Shown: in pieces, positions 16,257 through 25,828 of the stretch
Numbering within the stretch: position 1 is the stretch's first letter
Layout: every line of letters starts with the position of its first letter
Source of the DNA: Coleofasciculus sp. LEGE 07092
Lineage (GTDB): Bacteria > Cyanobacteriota > Cyanobacteriia > Cyanobacteriales > Coleofasciculaceae
Direction: 5' to 3'
NCBI RefSeq assembly: GCF_015207375.1
Contig: NZ_JADEWY010000026.1
Coordinates: 1 to 55,626, forward strand
DNA: 55,626 nt
Position numbers and translations under genes: made by a program
Notes under the pieces: generated by a model
What the model was told of the DNA's origin: nothing
The model's database searches: none
Seen by the model: only the letters and a program-made list of their open reading frames with translations

Positions 16257-18599
16257 TCAACTTTGCATCGCAGATAGGGAAACCACCGATTCCGGAAACC
16301 GATTTTTCAACGCTGGCAATACCGGACAATGCTTTTTGACCTGTAAGTTATCCGATGTCTTAACGCTAAACGTATTCCAACGAAACGGTCCCTTCTCAGC
16401 CGCAGACATCCACAGCAAACGCTTCGCCCGGGTCATCGCCACATATAATAAACGAAACTCCTCCGCCATCTTTAAATATCCGGCTAGTTCCCACGCCTCC
16501 ATTGCCATCGGTAAAGGTTGCTGATGCAAACTCGCCCGAATTTGCGCTCTAGCGACTTCTGCTAACGTAAAATCTCCTAAAAATTGAGCGGCTGTAGGCA
16601 CCCAAGGACTACCAGGAATCGTATCTTCGTGGAGAAAGGGAAGAAACACATAGTCCCAGTCGAGCCCCTTCGCTTTGTGCATGGTGATAATTGTCAGTTG
16701 CCGCTTGCGGAGATAGCGGGAGTCAGCGTCTTCGGTTTCCACAGGTTCAAAGCGTTCCGAGGTGACAATTTCATTCAGGGCGGATAGGGTAGCAAGCATG
16801 GAACTTCTGCCATAGGTTTGTTTTGCCACCCGTTCTGCTAATTTATCAGCCGTTGCCAGTTCCGATTGGTCGTACTTTAGGGTCAGTGCCAGGAAAGAAA
16901 TCAGATGATAATGAGGCAGTTCTAAACGGGCACGTAGTAAGCTGCGGCAGTATTGCGCCGCTTGACGTACTGGGGGTGTTTGGGCTGGGTCGAGGGGACC
17001 TGGGTAGAGGAATTGTTCCGGGGACGTGGCAAGGGCGTTGAGGTCTTGGGTGGGAATCAGTTGGCGCTGTACTAGGACATCAAGTGCCGCTTTTAGGTAA
17101 TCGGGGGAATGGGGGCGATCGATGAATTGCAAGAGTGCTAGGATTTCACCGGGAATATGAGATTGGCGATCGCTGGTTTGCACATCATAGACCTCGATTC
17201 CGTGCTGGCGTTTGAGATACTCCAGTTTCTGTGCCACAAACGTCCCTTGTCGATTCTCCCGCACTAATACAGCCGCGTTATGGTCGGGATTTTGGGTCAA
17301 TAACTCTACTACCCGTTCGCCTATCAGTTCGACAGTTTGGTAAATATCTCTAGGCGTGTAAATTTCCAAACCATGACCCGTTGGAATCGGGTTAGCCTCG
17401 GGTTGGGGGTCGTCGCCAGGAACAGGGCGAATAATTTGGGGGCGAAAGGGAAGACCGGATGAATCGTCGTTTTTAAAATAGGTGCGATTAACCCAGTTTA
17501 AAATAAAATTAGCAGCATCGATAATAATAGAGGTACTGCGTCCTGCTTGATCCATGGTTGCCAGACGCCCCTGAGTTTTGCACTCTTGGCAGAACCAATT
17601 AAAATAAATCGGGTCAGCAGGGGTAAAGGTGGAGTTAATCGCTTGATTGGGGTCGCCGACTCGGATTAAATTGGGTGGAACGTTGGGGTTATTTGGATCA
17701 GCGGCGAGGGTTTGCAGCAGTCGGTATTGTAAGGGACTAGAATCTTGGGCTTCGTCTTCAAAGACGGCAAAGAATTGGTTCTGCCACAGTTGGCGGATGG
17801 TATTGTTTTCTAAGACGCGCAGTGCCGCTAGAATCATATCGTCATAGTCGATAAAGTCTCGCGATCGCGTCAGGGTTTGGTACTGGTTGTAGAGTCCGGC
17901 TGCGATCGCTAAAATGTCATAAGGATCAGCTACCAAGTCGCTAATGCGCCACAAATCCTCTGGCAGTAACCCAGAACTTTTCGCTTCGTGGATAACCGTA
18001 TAAGCCAAGTTTGGCAGTACTTCCGTCCGCAGCACCGACTGTCGCCGCAGCCGTTCGGTTTCTTCCCCGTCAAAACTTTGTCCTTCCAGCAGGGTGGAAT
18101 AGCGGCGGGGGTTAGCGGCAATCCACTGTTCCACGCAAGTCCGAATTAAGCGGTGGCTTTGATTGGGTGTTACCACCGTCGCATTCTCTAAATTAATGCC
18201 CGATACTTCGGGATGACGGTTGGCAATATTGAGTGCCAAACCGTGCAAGGTATAGACAACAAAGCTATTTTGTGGTAAATATAAAGGCTTAAGATAGCCA
18301 CGAATTTTTGCTTTGATACTAGCAGCAGCAGAACGAGTGAAGGTGACGACGACGAGTTGACGCTTGCCGTGGAGTTGGTAACGAGCAATAGCGATCGCGG
18401 CTGCTACTGCCATTCCTGTAGACTTTCCGGCACCGGGTACTGCCGAGACTGCTAGTTGTCCCCCCTGCCAATCTGCCATATTTTGCTGTCCCAGTCTGAG
18501 GCTGTTGCGGAGTCTGTGTAGTTCCCGTTCCCGCATAGCGGTGAGGGAGAGTTGCAGGGAGTCGGGGTGAGTTAGGTTGGTGTCTAGATCGTCTGGCAT
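16257..18599 (-). CDS. UvrD/Rep-like superfamily 1 DNA helicase
   Basis: The helicase motifs appear in order: Walker A VPGAGKST (about residue 54), ATPase box FEDEAQDSSPLQ, VGDPNQAINSTF, then ITMHKAKGLDWDYVFLPF and LLYVAMTRAKRLLW near the C-terminus. These are the signatures of UvrD/PcrA/Rep 3'-5' helicases. The protein is about 780 residues. I prefer ATG 18599 (MPDDLDTNL) to the longer ORF start at 18683, because the added 28 residues are basic, low in family likeness and lie in the promoter space shared with the divergent yihY gene. The role is DNA repair or replication restart, by family. No partner nuclease gene is adjacent. Confidence 0.88.
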   Translation of the reverse strand: MPDDLDTNLTHPDSLQLSLTAMRERELHRLRNSLRLGQQNMADWQGGQLAVSAVPGAGKSTGMAVAAAIAIARYQLHGKRQLVVVTFTRSAAASIKAKIRGYLKPLYLPQNSFVVYTLHGLALNIANRHPEVSGINLENATVVTPNQSHRLIRTCVEQWIAANPRRYSTLLEGQSFDGEETERLRRQSVLRTEVLPNLAYTVIHEAKSSGLLPEDLWRISDLVADPYDILAIAAGLYNQYQTLTRSRDFIDYDDMILAALRVLENNTIRQLWQNQFFAVFEDEAQDSSPLQYRLLQTLAADPNNPNVPPNLIRVGDPNQAINSTFTPADPIYFNWFCQECKTQGRLATMDQAGRSTSIIIDAANFILNWVNRTYFKNDDSSGLPFRPQIIRPVPGDDPQPEANPIPTGHGLEIYTPRDIYQTVELIGERVVELLTQNPDHNAAVLVRENRQGTFVAQKLEYLKRQHGIEVYDVQTSDRQSHIPGEILALLQFIDRPHSPDYLKAALDVLVQRQLIPTQDLNALATSPEQFLYPGPLDPAQTPPVRQAAQYCRSLLRARLELPHYHLISFLALTLKYDQSELATADKLAERVAKQTYGRSSMLATLSALNEIVTSERFEPVETEDADSRYLRKRQLTIITMHKAKGLDWDYVFLPFLHEDTIPGSPWVPTAAQFLGDFTLAEVARAQIRASLHQQPLPMAMEAWELAGYLKMAEEFRLLYVAMTRAKRLLWMSAAEKGPFRWNTFSVKTSDNLQVKKHCPVLPALKNRFPESVVSLSAMQS

Positions 18600-18749
18600 T
18601 GTTTGGCGTGGCAACAAGCGACAATCTTTATGATAGAGAGTTTGTTGGTTCCACTTCCTGCCCACCCCCTTCATCCCTCTCAAGGCAAAGGCTTTTCATC
18701 GCCAAAAATGGCATGATGAATCAACAGCGAACTCAAGAATCAGTTTTCG

Positions 18750-19640
18750 ATGAGAAGAATATTGAGGTTGATCAAAGCAACCTTTTCTCAATGGCAGAAG
18801 GATCAAGCCTCGCTAATGGCAGCCGCCTTAGCCTATTACACTGTTTTTTCTCTGGCACCACTTTTAATTATTGTGATCGCAATTGCTGGAGCAGTATTTG
18901 GGGAACAGGCAGCTCAAGGGGAGCTGGTAAGGCAAATTCAAGAGGTTGTCGGTAAGGATGCGGCTGAATTCATTCAGGTTGCGATTGAAAATACTAGCAA
19001 TATCGAGCCAGATGGAGGTATTTTCCCCACCTTGCTCAATATCGGCATCCTTCTGTTCGGCGCAACTATCGTGTTTGCTCAACTGCAAACGTCACTGAAT
19101 AAGATTTGGGAGGTAAAACTAAAGCCCGGAAACTCAATCAAGCTCTTTTTGCGCAAACGTATTTTATCATTTTCGATGGTGTTGGCGGTTGCATTTTTAC
19201 TGCTCGTATCCTTGGTAGTTAGTGCAATTTTAGCGATTATCAACAATTATTTTAGGGACTTAATACCGGGCTTCAGTTACTTATGGGAATTTCTCAACTT
19301 TCTCATTTCTTTCGGACTTGCTATCCTGCTATTTGCGATGGTTTATAAAGTTTTGCCTGATGCCAAAATTGCTTGGCAGGATGTTGGTGTAGGCGCAATC
19401 ATCACAGCGGTACTGTTTGAGATTGGCAAAGCACTACTGGGGTTTTATTTAGGTCAAATGGGCGTGGGTTCTGCCTACGGTGCAGCGGGTTCCTTAGTTG
19501 TTATTTTGACTTGGGTTTTTTATTCGGCTCAAATTCTATTTTTGGGGGCAGAATTCACAAAAGTATATGCTAAAAGTTATGGAAAAAAAATTAAGCCCGC
19601 GCACTATGCCGTGCGTGTTTCTAGTAACTCTAATAGCTAA
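18750..19640 (+). CDS. YihY/BrkB-family inner-membrane protein
   Basis: The 296-residue protein starts MRRILRLIKATFSQWQKDQA and contains the family block MAAALAYYTVFSLAPLLIIV (about residues 21-45). Further hydrophobic spans follow, including AAGSLVVILTWVFYSAQI near residue 245 and FLGAEFTKVYA. About six membrane helices are expected. Family members were once annotated ribonuclease BN, which is wrong; the molecular role is not settled. It is divergent from the helicase. Its stop codon touches that of the convergent hydrolase gene with no spacer. Confidence 0.9.
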   Translation: MRRILRLIKATFSQWQKDQASLMAAALAYYTVFSLAPLLIIVIAIAGAVFGEQAAQGELVRQIQEVVGKDAAEFIQVAIENTSNIEPDGGIFPTLLNIGILLFGATIVFAQLQTSLNKIWEVKLKPGNSIKLFLRKRILSFSMVLAVAFLLLVSLVVSAILAIINNYFRDLIPGFSYLWEFLNFLISFGLAILLFAMVYKVLPDAKIAWQDVGVGAIITAVLFEIGKALLGFYLGQMGVGSAYGAAGSLVVILTWVFYSAQILFLGAEFTKVYAKSYGKKIKPAHYAVRVSSNSNS

Positions 19641-20525
19641 TTAAAGCGGTAATCCTTTTTCTTGGACTTCTGTCCAAGTTTGATGGCTGTCCACATAAGC
19701 TTTAGTTACGTCTAGGAGTAAACTGAGGTATTTATTTCCCTCCGCTTCAGTCATCATGGTGTGAGGAATATTTAACTCTCCCTTGAAACAATAATACCAG
19801 GATTGCGGCTGATGGTTGAGGACAGCTTCAAATAAATCTTGCTGATCCTGGAGATTGGTGGCGCGATCGCTCTTACTAGAAACCATTAATATTGGGGTAG
19901 CAGGCATGATTTCAGCGCGATCGAGAACCTCCTGCCCCAAATCTAATAAGACTTCTAATGCTGGGATGCAAAAGCCCTCGTAGCCAAAATTTCCGGGATT
20001 ATCTTTATTGAGCCATTCATAGTAAAAGGGGAGAATTTGTACCAACCAATCTATGAGAATCGTGTTACTGCTTAGGTAGGGTGCAAAGAGTAGAGTTTTT
20101 TCAATAAATTGGGGAGAGTTTTGAGCTAACCAAGCTGCCAAGGTACCGCCGATGGAATATCCTCCCAGGATTACTTGTTTGCCTAAGGGTATAGCTTGTT
20201 GCAACCACTCCAGCACAAACTGTTGGTAAACTTGAATATCTGTAGGTAAGGGAGGAGGATTCTCGCCGTTGTCATGTCCGGCAACTCCATGACCGGGCAT
20301 CAAGGGAACTAAGACGTTATAACCTGCCTGAAACAAGGCTTTTCCCAGAGGCTCAAATTGGTAGGGACCAGCGGTGAATCCGTGGAAGAACAGGCAAACT
20401 TTTGGAGTAGGATGGGGGTGGAAAAAGAATTTCGAGCGGCACTCCTTGTTCCGGATGGGTAAAGCATCTTCGGAGATTTTAGCTTGCTCGATAATCGTCG
20501 AGATTGTGGTGGAGTAGTCAATCAT
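19641..20525 (-). CDS. Alpha/beta hydrolase, carboxylesterase/lipase-like
   Basis: The 294-residue protein shows the oxyanion-hole strand VCLFFHGFTAGPYQF (about residues 43-57), the nucleophile elbow VILGGYSIGGTLAAWLA (Ser in GYSIGG, about residue 123), a probable acid in SSKSDRATN and a His in IPHTMM near the end. This catalytic order is standard for the fold. There is no signal peptide, so it should be cytoplasmic. The substrate cannot be told. It is convergent with, and abuts, the yihY gene. Confidence 0.85.
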   Translation of the reverse strand: MIDYSTTISTIIEQAKISEDALPIRNKECRSKFFFHPHPTPKVCLFFHGFTAGPYQFEPLGKALFQAGYNVLVPLMPGHGVAGHDNGENPPPLPTDIQVYQQFVLEWLQQAIPLGKQVILGGYSIGGTLAAWLAQNSPQFIEKTLLFAPYLSSNTILIDWLVQILPFYYEWLNKDNPGNFGYEGFCIPALEVLLDLGQEVLDRAEIMPATPILMVSSKSDRATNLQDQQDLFEAVLNHQPQSWYYCFKGELNIPHTMMTEAEGNKYLSLLLDVTKAYVDSHQTWTEVQEKGLPL

Positions 20526-20720
20526 GGAATTACTAGTTTTTCAACACATCCCTTGGGCAGTATAGCAGGCAATGACAGGCACTGATCGATGATAATGGCG
20601 GAGATGAAGTTATTGTGATTCTAGGGAGTCAAACTATTGATAACTAAAACCCAGTTACGATAATTTCTGGAATTAAGTAAGGCAGAAAATGATAACTATT
20701 CACATGAACAGAATAAAATT

Positions 20721-21569
20721 ATGACCCATTCCAAGATTTACATTCTCTATCACGCTAACTGTTATGACGGATTTGGTGCAGCTTGGGCAGCTTGGAAAGC
20801 GCTCAATAACCAAGCTGACTATATTCCAGTCAAACATGGAGAGCCACCGCCTCAACTAGAACCTGGCTCCACTGTTTACATTCTCGACTTTAGCTATAAT
20901 CGTTTCACCTTAGAAAAAATGGGCAAACAAGTGCAACAAGTGACGGTTTTAGACCATCACAAAACGGCACAAGAAGCCCTAGCCGTCTTTGAATCTAAAA
21001 ATTTAGAAACCTTCTTACTTAACAAAAATGCTGTGCGAGCTACCTTCGACATGGAAAAGTCAGGAGCCATTTTAAGTTGGGAATACTTTCACAGCCAGAC
21101 AGTTCCACCCCCAGAGTTTTTATTATACATCCAAGACCGGGATTTATGGCAATTTAAACTAGAAGATAGTCGAGAAGTAACGAGTGCATTACGGGCTTAT
21201 CCCCTAGAGTTTCAGGTATGGGATGAATTGGCCAATGCGGAAGGAATCACCACTCTGAGAACGGAAGGAAAAATTATTTTAAAGTTAACGAATCAAATCG
21301 TTGAACGGATATGCAAGCAGGTACAGTGGCGGGAAATTGGAGGCTATAGGATTCCCTGCGTGAATGCTACTGTCTTCTGTTCAGAAGTGGGAAATCGCCT
21401 GTGCCAGTTATACCCCGATGCCCCCTTCTCCGCTTACTATCTAGATGGAAAAAATGGTAAGCGCCATTGGGGTTTGCGCTCTGTTGGTGATTTTGATGTT
21501 AGTGCCATTGCCAAGCAGTATGGGGGGGGAGGGCATAAAAATGCTGCTGGGTTTGTAGAATCTTTTTAG
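20721..21569 (+). CDS. DHH/DHHA1-family phosphoesterase
   Basis: The 282 residues include NCYDGFGAAWAAWKA (motif I), VYILDFSYN (motif II), VLDHHKTAQ (the DHH motif) and a C-terminal GGGGHKNAAGF, which marks the DHHA1 substrate-binding domain. Family members are Mn-dependent phosphoesterases acting on short RNAs, nucleotides or cyclic dinucleotide products. This compact form without extra domains resembles NrnB-type oligoribonucleases more than RecJ. It is preceded by its own AT-rich spacer and appears to be a single gene. Confidence 0.88.
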   Translation: MTHSKIYILYHANCYDGFGAAWAAWKALNNQADYIPVKHGEPPPQLEPGSTVYILDFSYNRFTLEKMGKQVQQVTVLDHHKTAQEALAVFESKNLETFLLNKNAVRATFDMEKSGAILSWEYFHSQTVPPPEFLLYIQDRDLWQFKLEDSREVTSALRAYPLEFQVWDELANAEGITTLRTEGKIILKLTNQIVERICKQVQWREIGGYRIPCVNATVFCSEVGNRLCQLYPDAPFSAYYLDGKNGKRHWGLRSVGDFDVSAIAKQYGGGGHKNAAGFVESF

Positions 21570-21632
21570 GGGAGCGGGGGAGAGATGGGGAGTAGGAACT
21601 AAGGAAGTAATTACTAATTACTAATATTACAA

Positions 21633-23606
21633 ATGAAACACCTTACTATTTTTCGTTACTCATTCGCAATTTCTCTCCTAACCTTCGCCGTTCTTGGCTG
21701 TGCATCCCGATTTATTTCCACCCTACCCGCCCAAGAAACGCAACAAGATAACACCTCTACAGATAAACTGATTCGGGTTGAGCCATTACCTGTAGCTCAA
21801 GAATATAAAAACTTCTGGACTTCCGAATTAGAAGCCGGATTTTGGCAGCGGGCTAATGAGGTAATTCCCTACTTTGCAGGTGAAGGGTACGGCAATACTA
21901 CCGGCGAAAATGAAAAGCGGTCTTATCCCTATGCCATGTTTGATTTTCTGGCAGGTAATCGTGAGAAAGCGCTAGAGCTTCTGCAATCGGCAGATGCTCA
22001 AGCCAGTGATAATCAACATACTAACGGCATTGATTACTACTATTCCTTTACTCTGAAAGGACAAATTAGAAAATATTTCTTTTTCGGCAAATTTCTCGAC
22101 CCAGCATACAAAAAACAAATGTTTGAGGGTGCCAAAAAGTGGACGGAAAAAGACCCCCTCAATCGCCCTCACCCTATCTATGGCAACGGTGATGACAGTG
22201 GTGATGGCTGGGGTCCTAACGTGCGGGGTGGCTGGGTGGATGGGCGCAATACCGACAACTTGCGGGCAATGCGAGAGGTAGCGGTTTATCTGATGGCAGA
22301 GGAAACGGGCAATGAAGAAACTAGACGGCTGTACAAGCAGAAACTTCAGCGCTATGTCTGGGCACTTTATAACATTGGTATGGGTGAATGGGACTCAGAA
22401 ACCTATCACGGTCATACCTTTGCCGCATACCTGAACCTTTACGATTTTGCCAAAGACCCAGAGGTGAAAAAATTAGGGAAAGCGGCATTAGATTGGCTCT
22501 CAGCAGCAGCAGCGGTGAAATATTACCGAGGGGGTTTTGGCGGACCGAATAAGCGCGACCAAGGACCCAGCAACGTTGTGTATGGTGCCGATGCCGCCCG
22601 GATGTTCTGGCTTTACTTTGGCGATGTCACCTCTCCCAACCCCGAACCCGAACGAGATTTAATTCACGCCATTACCAGTGCCTACCGTCCCCCACTAGCA
22701 GTTGTAGCACTAGCACGAAAGCAGTTTGAAAAGCCCGTTGAACTGTTAGCCACTAAACCCATCTACGAAAATTGGAAACCTGGAGGTGAAGACCGACCTG
22801 CCTATTGGGAAACCACTTTTTTCGGTCATACTTACCAAATGGGCAGCATCGCTGGAGAGTTCGGTGATGGTGATGTCGCACCGTTTAAGTTGATGGCGTA
22901 CAACTCGCAACGGGGTGTCGATTATTTTGTGGCGAATACCGGGGGCGATCGCGTCCGACCTGGAAAAAACCCAGGCGACCAAATTGGGCAATACCGTAAT
23001 GGGTTGCTCTGGTTACGACCTGCATCAGATAATTCGTTTTTCTTCCAGTTACCCAAGACGGCTAAGGCTGAGATTGAAGAGGGTATTTGGTTCTTTGAGT
23101 TAGAGAAAACATGGCTAGCTGTTCATCCAATTAATCTCAGTTTTTACGTTAATGTTGACATCCCGGATGAGAAATTTGCTAAGTTTTACAGTCAGGAACA
23201 AACCCTGAAAGCCATTACACCAAGAAGTGGCTACGCTGGCTTTGCCTTGGAAGTGGGAGAACCGCAGTCTCACGGGAGTTATGAGGCATTTAAAGAAGCC
23301 GTTAAAGCTAAAAGTCAGTTAGATTTGAGTGATAGTTCAACGGGTACAGTACAGTTTACTGGGGCAATGGGTAATCGCCTCAAACTTACTCACAATTCTC
23401 CAAATGAATTACCAAGGCTGACTCGTAACGGTGTTGAACATGACTGGTTTAACCACTTTGAACTCTACAAGCCTTCTGACGGCAAAGCACCGATTTCTTT
23501 GGGTTGGAAAACGGGGACGCTGCGTGTGGAAGCGGAAGGGTCAACCTTTGAAGCGACTGTTGGTGAAGATAGGAAAGCACGTTTTGCGCCTAATACGGGT
23601 CGATAA
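21633..23606 (+). CDS. Large secreted lipoprotein, possibly an (alpha/alpha)-toroid polysaccharide-active protein
   Basis: The 657-residue protein begins with a signal peptide and a lipobox-like VLGC, putting the lipidated Cys at residue 23. The middle (about 60-350) is helical and aromatic-rich, with blocks such as YYYSFTLKGQIRKYFFFG, WDSETYHGHTFAAYLNLYDF and KYYRGGFGGPNKRD. The latter half looks beta-rich. An alpha/alpha barrel followed by beta sheets recalls heparinase and alginate-lyase-like enzymes, and the conserved-looking Trp/Tyr/His cluster would suit carbohydrate binding. This is fold-level inference only; I do not recognise a named family. Confidence 0.6.
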   Translation: MKHLTIFRYSFAISLLTFAVLGCASRFISTLPAQETQQDNTSTDKLIRVEPLPVAQEYKNFWTSELEAGFWQRANEVIPYFAGEGYGNTTGENEKRSYPYAMFDFLAGNREKALELLQSADAQASDNQHTNGIDYYYSFTLKGQIRKYFFFGKFLDPAYKKQMFEGAKKWTEKDPLNRPHPIYGNGDDSGDGWGPNVRGGWVDGRNTDNLRAMREVAVYLMAEETGNEETRRLYKQKLQRYVWALYNIGMGEWDSETYHGHTFAAYLNLYDFAKDPEVKKLGKAALDWLSAAAAVKYYRGGFGGPNKRDQGPSNVVYGADAARMFWLYFGDVTSPNPEPERDLIHAITSAYRPPLAVVALARKQFEKPVELLATKPIYENWKPGGEDRPAYWETTFFGHTYQMGSIAGEFGDGDVAPFKLMAYNSQRGVDYFVANTGGDRVRPGKNPGDQIGQYRNGLLWLRPASDNSFFFQLPKTAKAEIEEGIWFFELEKTWLAVHPINLSFYVNVDIPDEKFAKFYSQEQTLKAITPRSGYAGFALEVGEPQSHGSYEAFKEAVKAKSQLDLSDSSTGTVQFTGAMGNRLKLTHNSPNELPRLTRNGVEHDWFNHFELYKPSDGKAPISLGWKTGTLRVEAEGSTFEATVGEDRKARFAPNTGR

Positions 23607-24041
23607 ATGGCTACTTTTACCGAAACCCTGAAACGGTTTGAGTTAGTGCGATCGCATCTGTGAATAGCTTTTATGAAGTTTGTGTGAAGTAAAGTCCTCT
23701 CCAGAGCAAGAACTTCATTATAACTTTTTTTGATGAGTCGAACGTATTTACGTCGTTACCAGGCGTTAATAAATAAATATTAATGTACATATAGCTATAA
23801 AAGTGTTTTTAATAAAAGTGATGCTTGGCTGATTTTACCTCTATCAGAGCTTTAGGGAATTTGTTGCGTTAACTTTACATTGTAATAAGTGTTTACAACT
23901 ATAAATATTCATAAAAAGTAACTTATTAAAGATTTCATGAAGACGATTTTTGTTGGATTTTTTCCTGGGAATCAATAGTACTCTGACTTCTGGGTGAAAC
24001 CGGATTATGAACTTTTCAAAGATACTTTAGGGAATAGGTAA
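23607..24041. other. AT-rich gene-free spacer (435 bases)
   Basis: No gene was found. Directly after the lipoprotein stop the bases ATGGCTACTTTTAC open an 8-codon ORF (MATFTETL), and the same 14 bases recur at 24042 as the start of the beta-helix fragment. The rest is AT-rich with several possible promoter-like sites, none of which I can assign. Confidence 0.5.
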
Positions 24042-24446
24042 ATGGCTACTTTTACAGTTACAAACCTTTTTGACTCAGGGATGGGCAGTCTGCGTAATGC
24101 CATCTCTGATGCTAACGCCCAAGCGGGTACAGATGAGATTTTCTTTGACATCAGCAGTTTTCCCAGCACCATCACCCTTACGACTGGAGAGCTTAATATT
24201 ACTGATTCGGTAAATATTCTCAAACCCGGCGCTAATCTGCGGAGTGTTAGCAGGAATAACAACTCCCGCATCTTTAACATTGCGGCATCTGAAGTCGCGG
24301 GACAGTAACTAACAGCACTATTTATTACTGGCAACACAGCAAAAGGTGCTATCAACCCCAACTCCTGCTGCTACTACTACGGCGACATTAGCAGAGGCAT
24401 CGGCTTTTTTTCTGAACGAGTTGTACCAAAAATTCACCGAGGACTG
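24042..24446 (+). pseudogene. Remnant of a parallel beta-helix (CSLREA-like) surface protein
   Basis: The first 88 codons (FTVTNLFDSGMGSLRNAISDANA, then GTDEIFFDISS) match the N-terminal repeat of secreted right-handed beta-helix proteins, which normally run to several hundred residues. A TAA at 24306 ends the frame. After it, the same frame gives LFITGNTAKGAIN, which resembles the next helix rung, so one base change may have made the stop. Beyond about 24340 the likeness is lost. It looks like a truncated, dead gene. Confidence 0.65.
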
Positions 24447-25337
24447 ATGTTGAAAATGATACGACTAATCAAGCTATTTACATTCGCTACGCTAGGTTCT
24501 GTATCTGCTCTACTATCAACAACGTCAAAAGTTCAAGCTATAACCATTATTCGCAATTTTACCGGGGGAAGCTCCCCCATAAATGCGACAGGAGGAGGCA
24601 ACTTAGTTGATGTCTTCAATGCTGCTGCCGACTTGTGGGAAAAGGCTATTCTGGATGACCATACTTTAACAATTAACTATAGCTGGACTCCACTCAGCCG
24701 TTTTTTAGGAACCTACAGTCCTCGCCGTCGAGGTGGAATTCCTTCCCGTGATATAGAAGGCATCATTCGCTTTGACAACGATGGTTCTAGTCGCTGGTTT
24801 CTAGATCCTACTCCCAATCAGAACGAGGAATATTTGGCATTTACAGAGTTTACGCAGAACCTAGGGGGAGGTGATGTCAATACTGGACGCATCTACAGCA
24901 ATGCCGTTGGTGACGCTATTGGTCGATTTGATTTGTTTACTGTCGCCTTGCACGAAATCGGACACGGGTTAGGAATTCTCAACTCGGGTTCAGGTTTTCG
25001 CGCCGACACAAGATTTGATAACGATATTGATGTCGAGACACCACGCCCTTTCTCCGGTACAGAGATACCAACCACAACTCTAAACGGAGGACACATCAAT
25101 ATTTCCACAGCGGTGATGTGGCCTTTTATACCGAGTAGTGGGAGAAAAATCCTTTCTGCGGTTGACATTCTTGGAAGCGGTGAAACCAGTGAGTTTAACA
25201 ATCTCAATCTCAACCCGCAACAAACTCCCCCTAGTCCCAGACCCATTCCCGAACCATCTTCTACGTTAGGTTTCTTGGCTTTTAGTGCTTTTGGTGTAGG
25301 TTCAGTGCTAAAGCGCAAACAGGAGCCAGAGGCTTAA
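24447..25337 (+). CDS. PEP-CTERM secreted zinc metalloprotease (NF038122-like)
   Basis: The 296-residue protein has a signal peptide (to about residue 32, VQA), a central zinc site HEIGHGLGIL (about 169-178; HExxHxxG, metzincin-like) and a C-terminal sorting tail PIPEPSSTLGFLAFSAF followed by Lys/Arg residues. That tail is the PEP-CTERM signal handled by exosortase. The zinc site lies mid-protein in a segment resembling the cyanobacterial family NF038122. The protease is therefore likely exported and processed at the cell surface. ATG 24447 gives a normal signal peptide; a second Met three codons later would serve equally. Confidence 0.82.
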   Translation: MLKMIRLIKLFTFATLGSVSALLSTTSKVQAITIIRNFTGGSSPINATGGGNLVDVFNAAADLWEKAILDDHTLTINYSWTPLSRFLGTYSPRRRGGIPSRDIEGIIRFDNDGSSRWFLDPTPNQNEEYLAFTEFTQNLGGGDVNTGRIYSNAVGDAIGRFDLFTVALHEIGHGLGILNSGSGFRADTRFDNDIDVETPRPFSGTEIPTTTLNGGHINISTAVMWPFIPSSGRKILSAVDILGSGETSEFNNLNLNPQQTPPSPRPIPEPSSTLGFLAFSAFGVGSVLKRKQEPEA

Positions 25338-25395
25338 CTCGGATTTTTCACAAAGCAGCTTGGTTGCAGCGGTTTTGTTAGTCGCCAAGCAGCAC

Positions 25396-25611
25396 TCAAA
25401 GTCGAGGGTACAGAGACAAGAAAAACGGGTAGAAGATGTGGAAGTGAGTATTAATGTGTTCTCCATCAGCGCGGAGGACAATTAGTTTACCCCCTTGGTA
25501 GGTATAGACGACGAGGGAAATCCCCAATTGAGTTAGGATTTGGGGGAAGTTGGTGGTATGAACGCTCCGCATGGGCTCGTCCTTTGCTGGTGTTTGGGGA
25601 AAACCTGTCAT
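25396..25611 (-). pseudogene. Fragment of a TIGR03032/DUF4915-family protein
   Basis: Residues about 20-58 (TTNFPQILTQLGISLVVYTYQ, then GGKLIVLRADGEHINTHFHIF) match the conserved start of the DUF4915/TIGR03032 family, whose full members have over 350 residues in a beta-propeller-like body. Here the match ends after about 40 residues, with stop codons following. The fragment cannot fold as the family does. Confidence 0.65.
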
Positions 25612-25700
25612 TGGATAGATAAGTTTTGGATTGAGGGTAAGTAAGTAGGTGGGAATAAACTAAGCTATGTTGCTAAATGTGAAGATGGCTGAAATCTTTA

Positions 25701-25775
25701 CCAAGGACAAATGACCAATGACCAATGACCAATGACGACCTTCACCTGTTAACTTTAATTGTGCCGACCTACTTA
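25701..25775 (-). repeat. Dispersed repeat with three TTGGTCA heptamers
   Basis: On the minus strand it reads TAAGTAGGTCGGCACAATTA, then AAGTTAACAGGTGAAGGTCG, then TCA followed by three TTGGTCA units and TTTGTCCTT. A second copy at 38792-38848 has the same flanks but no heptamers. Confidence 0.85.
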
Positions 25776-25828
25776 TTGCTTTCCTAAGAAATAGCTATTC
25801 ATCCGATTATCCACCCATAACTAACCAG

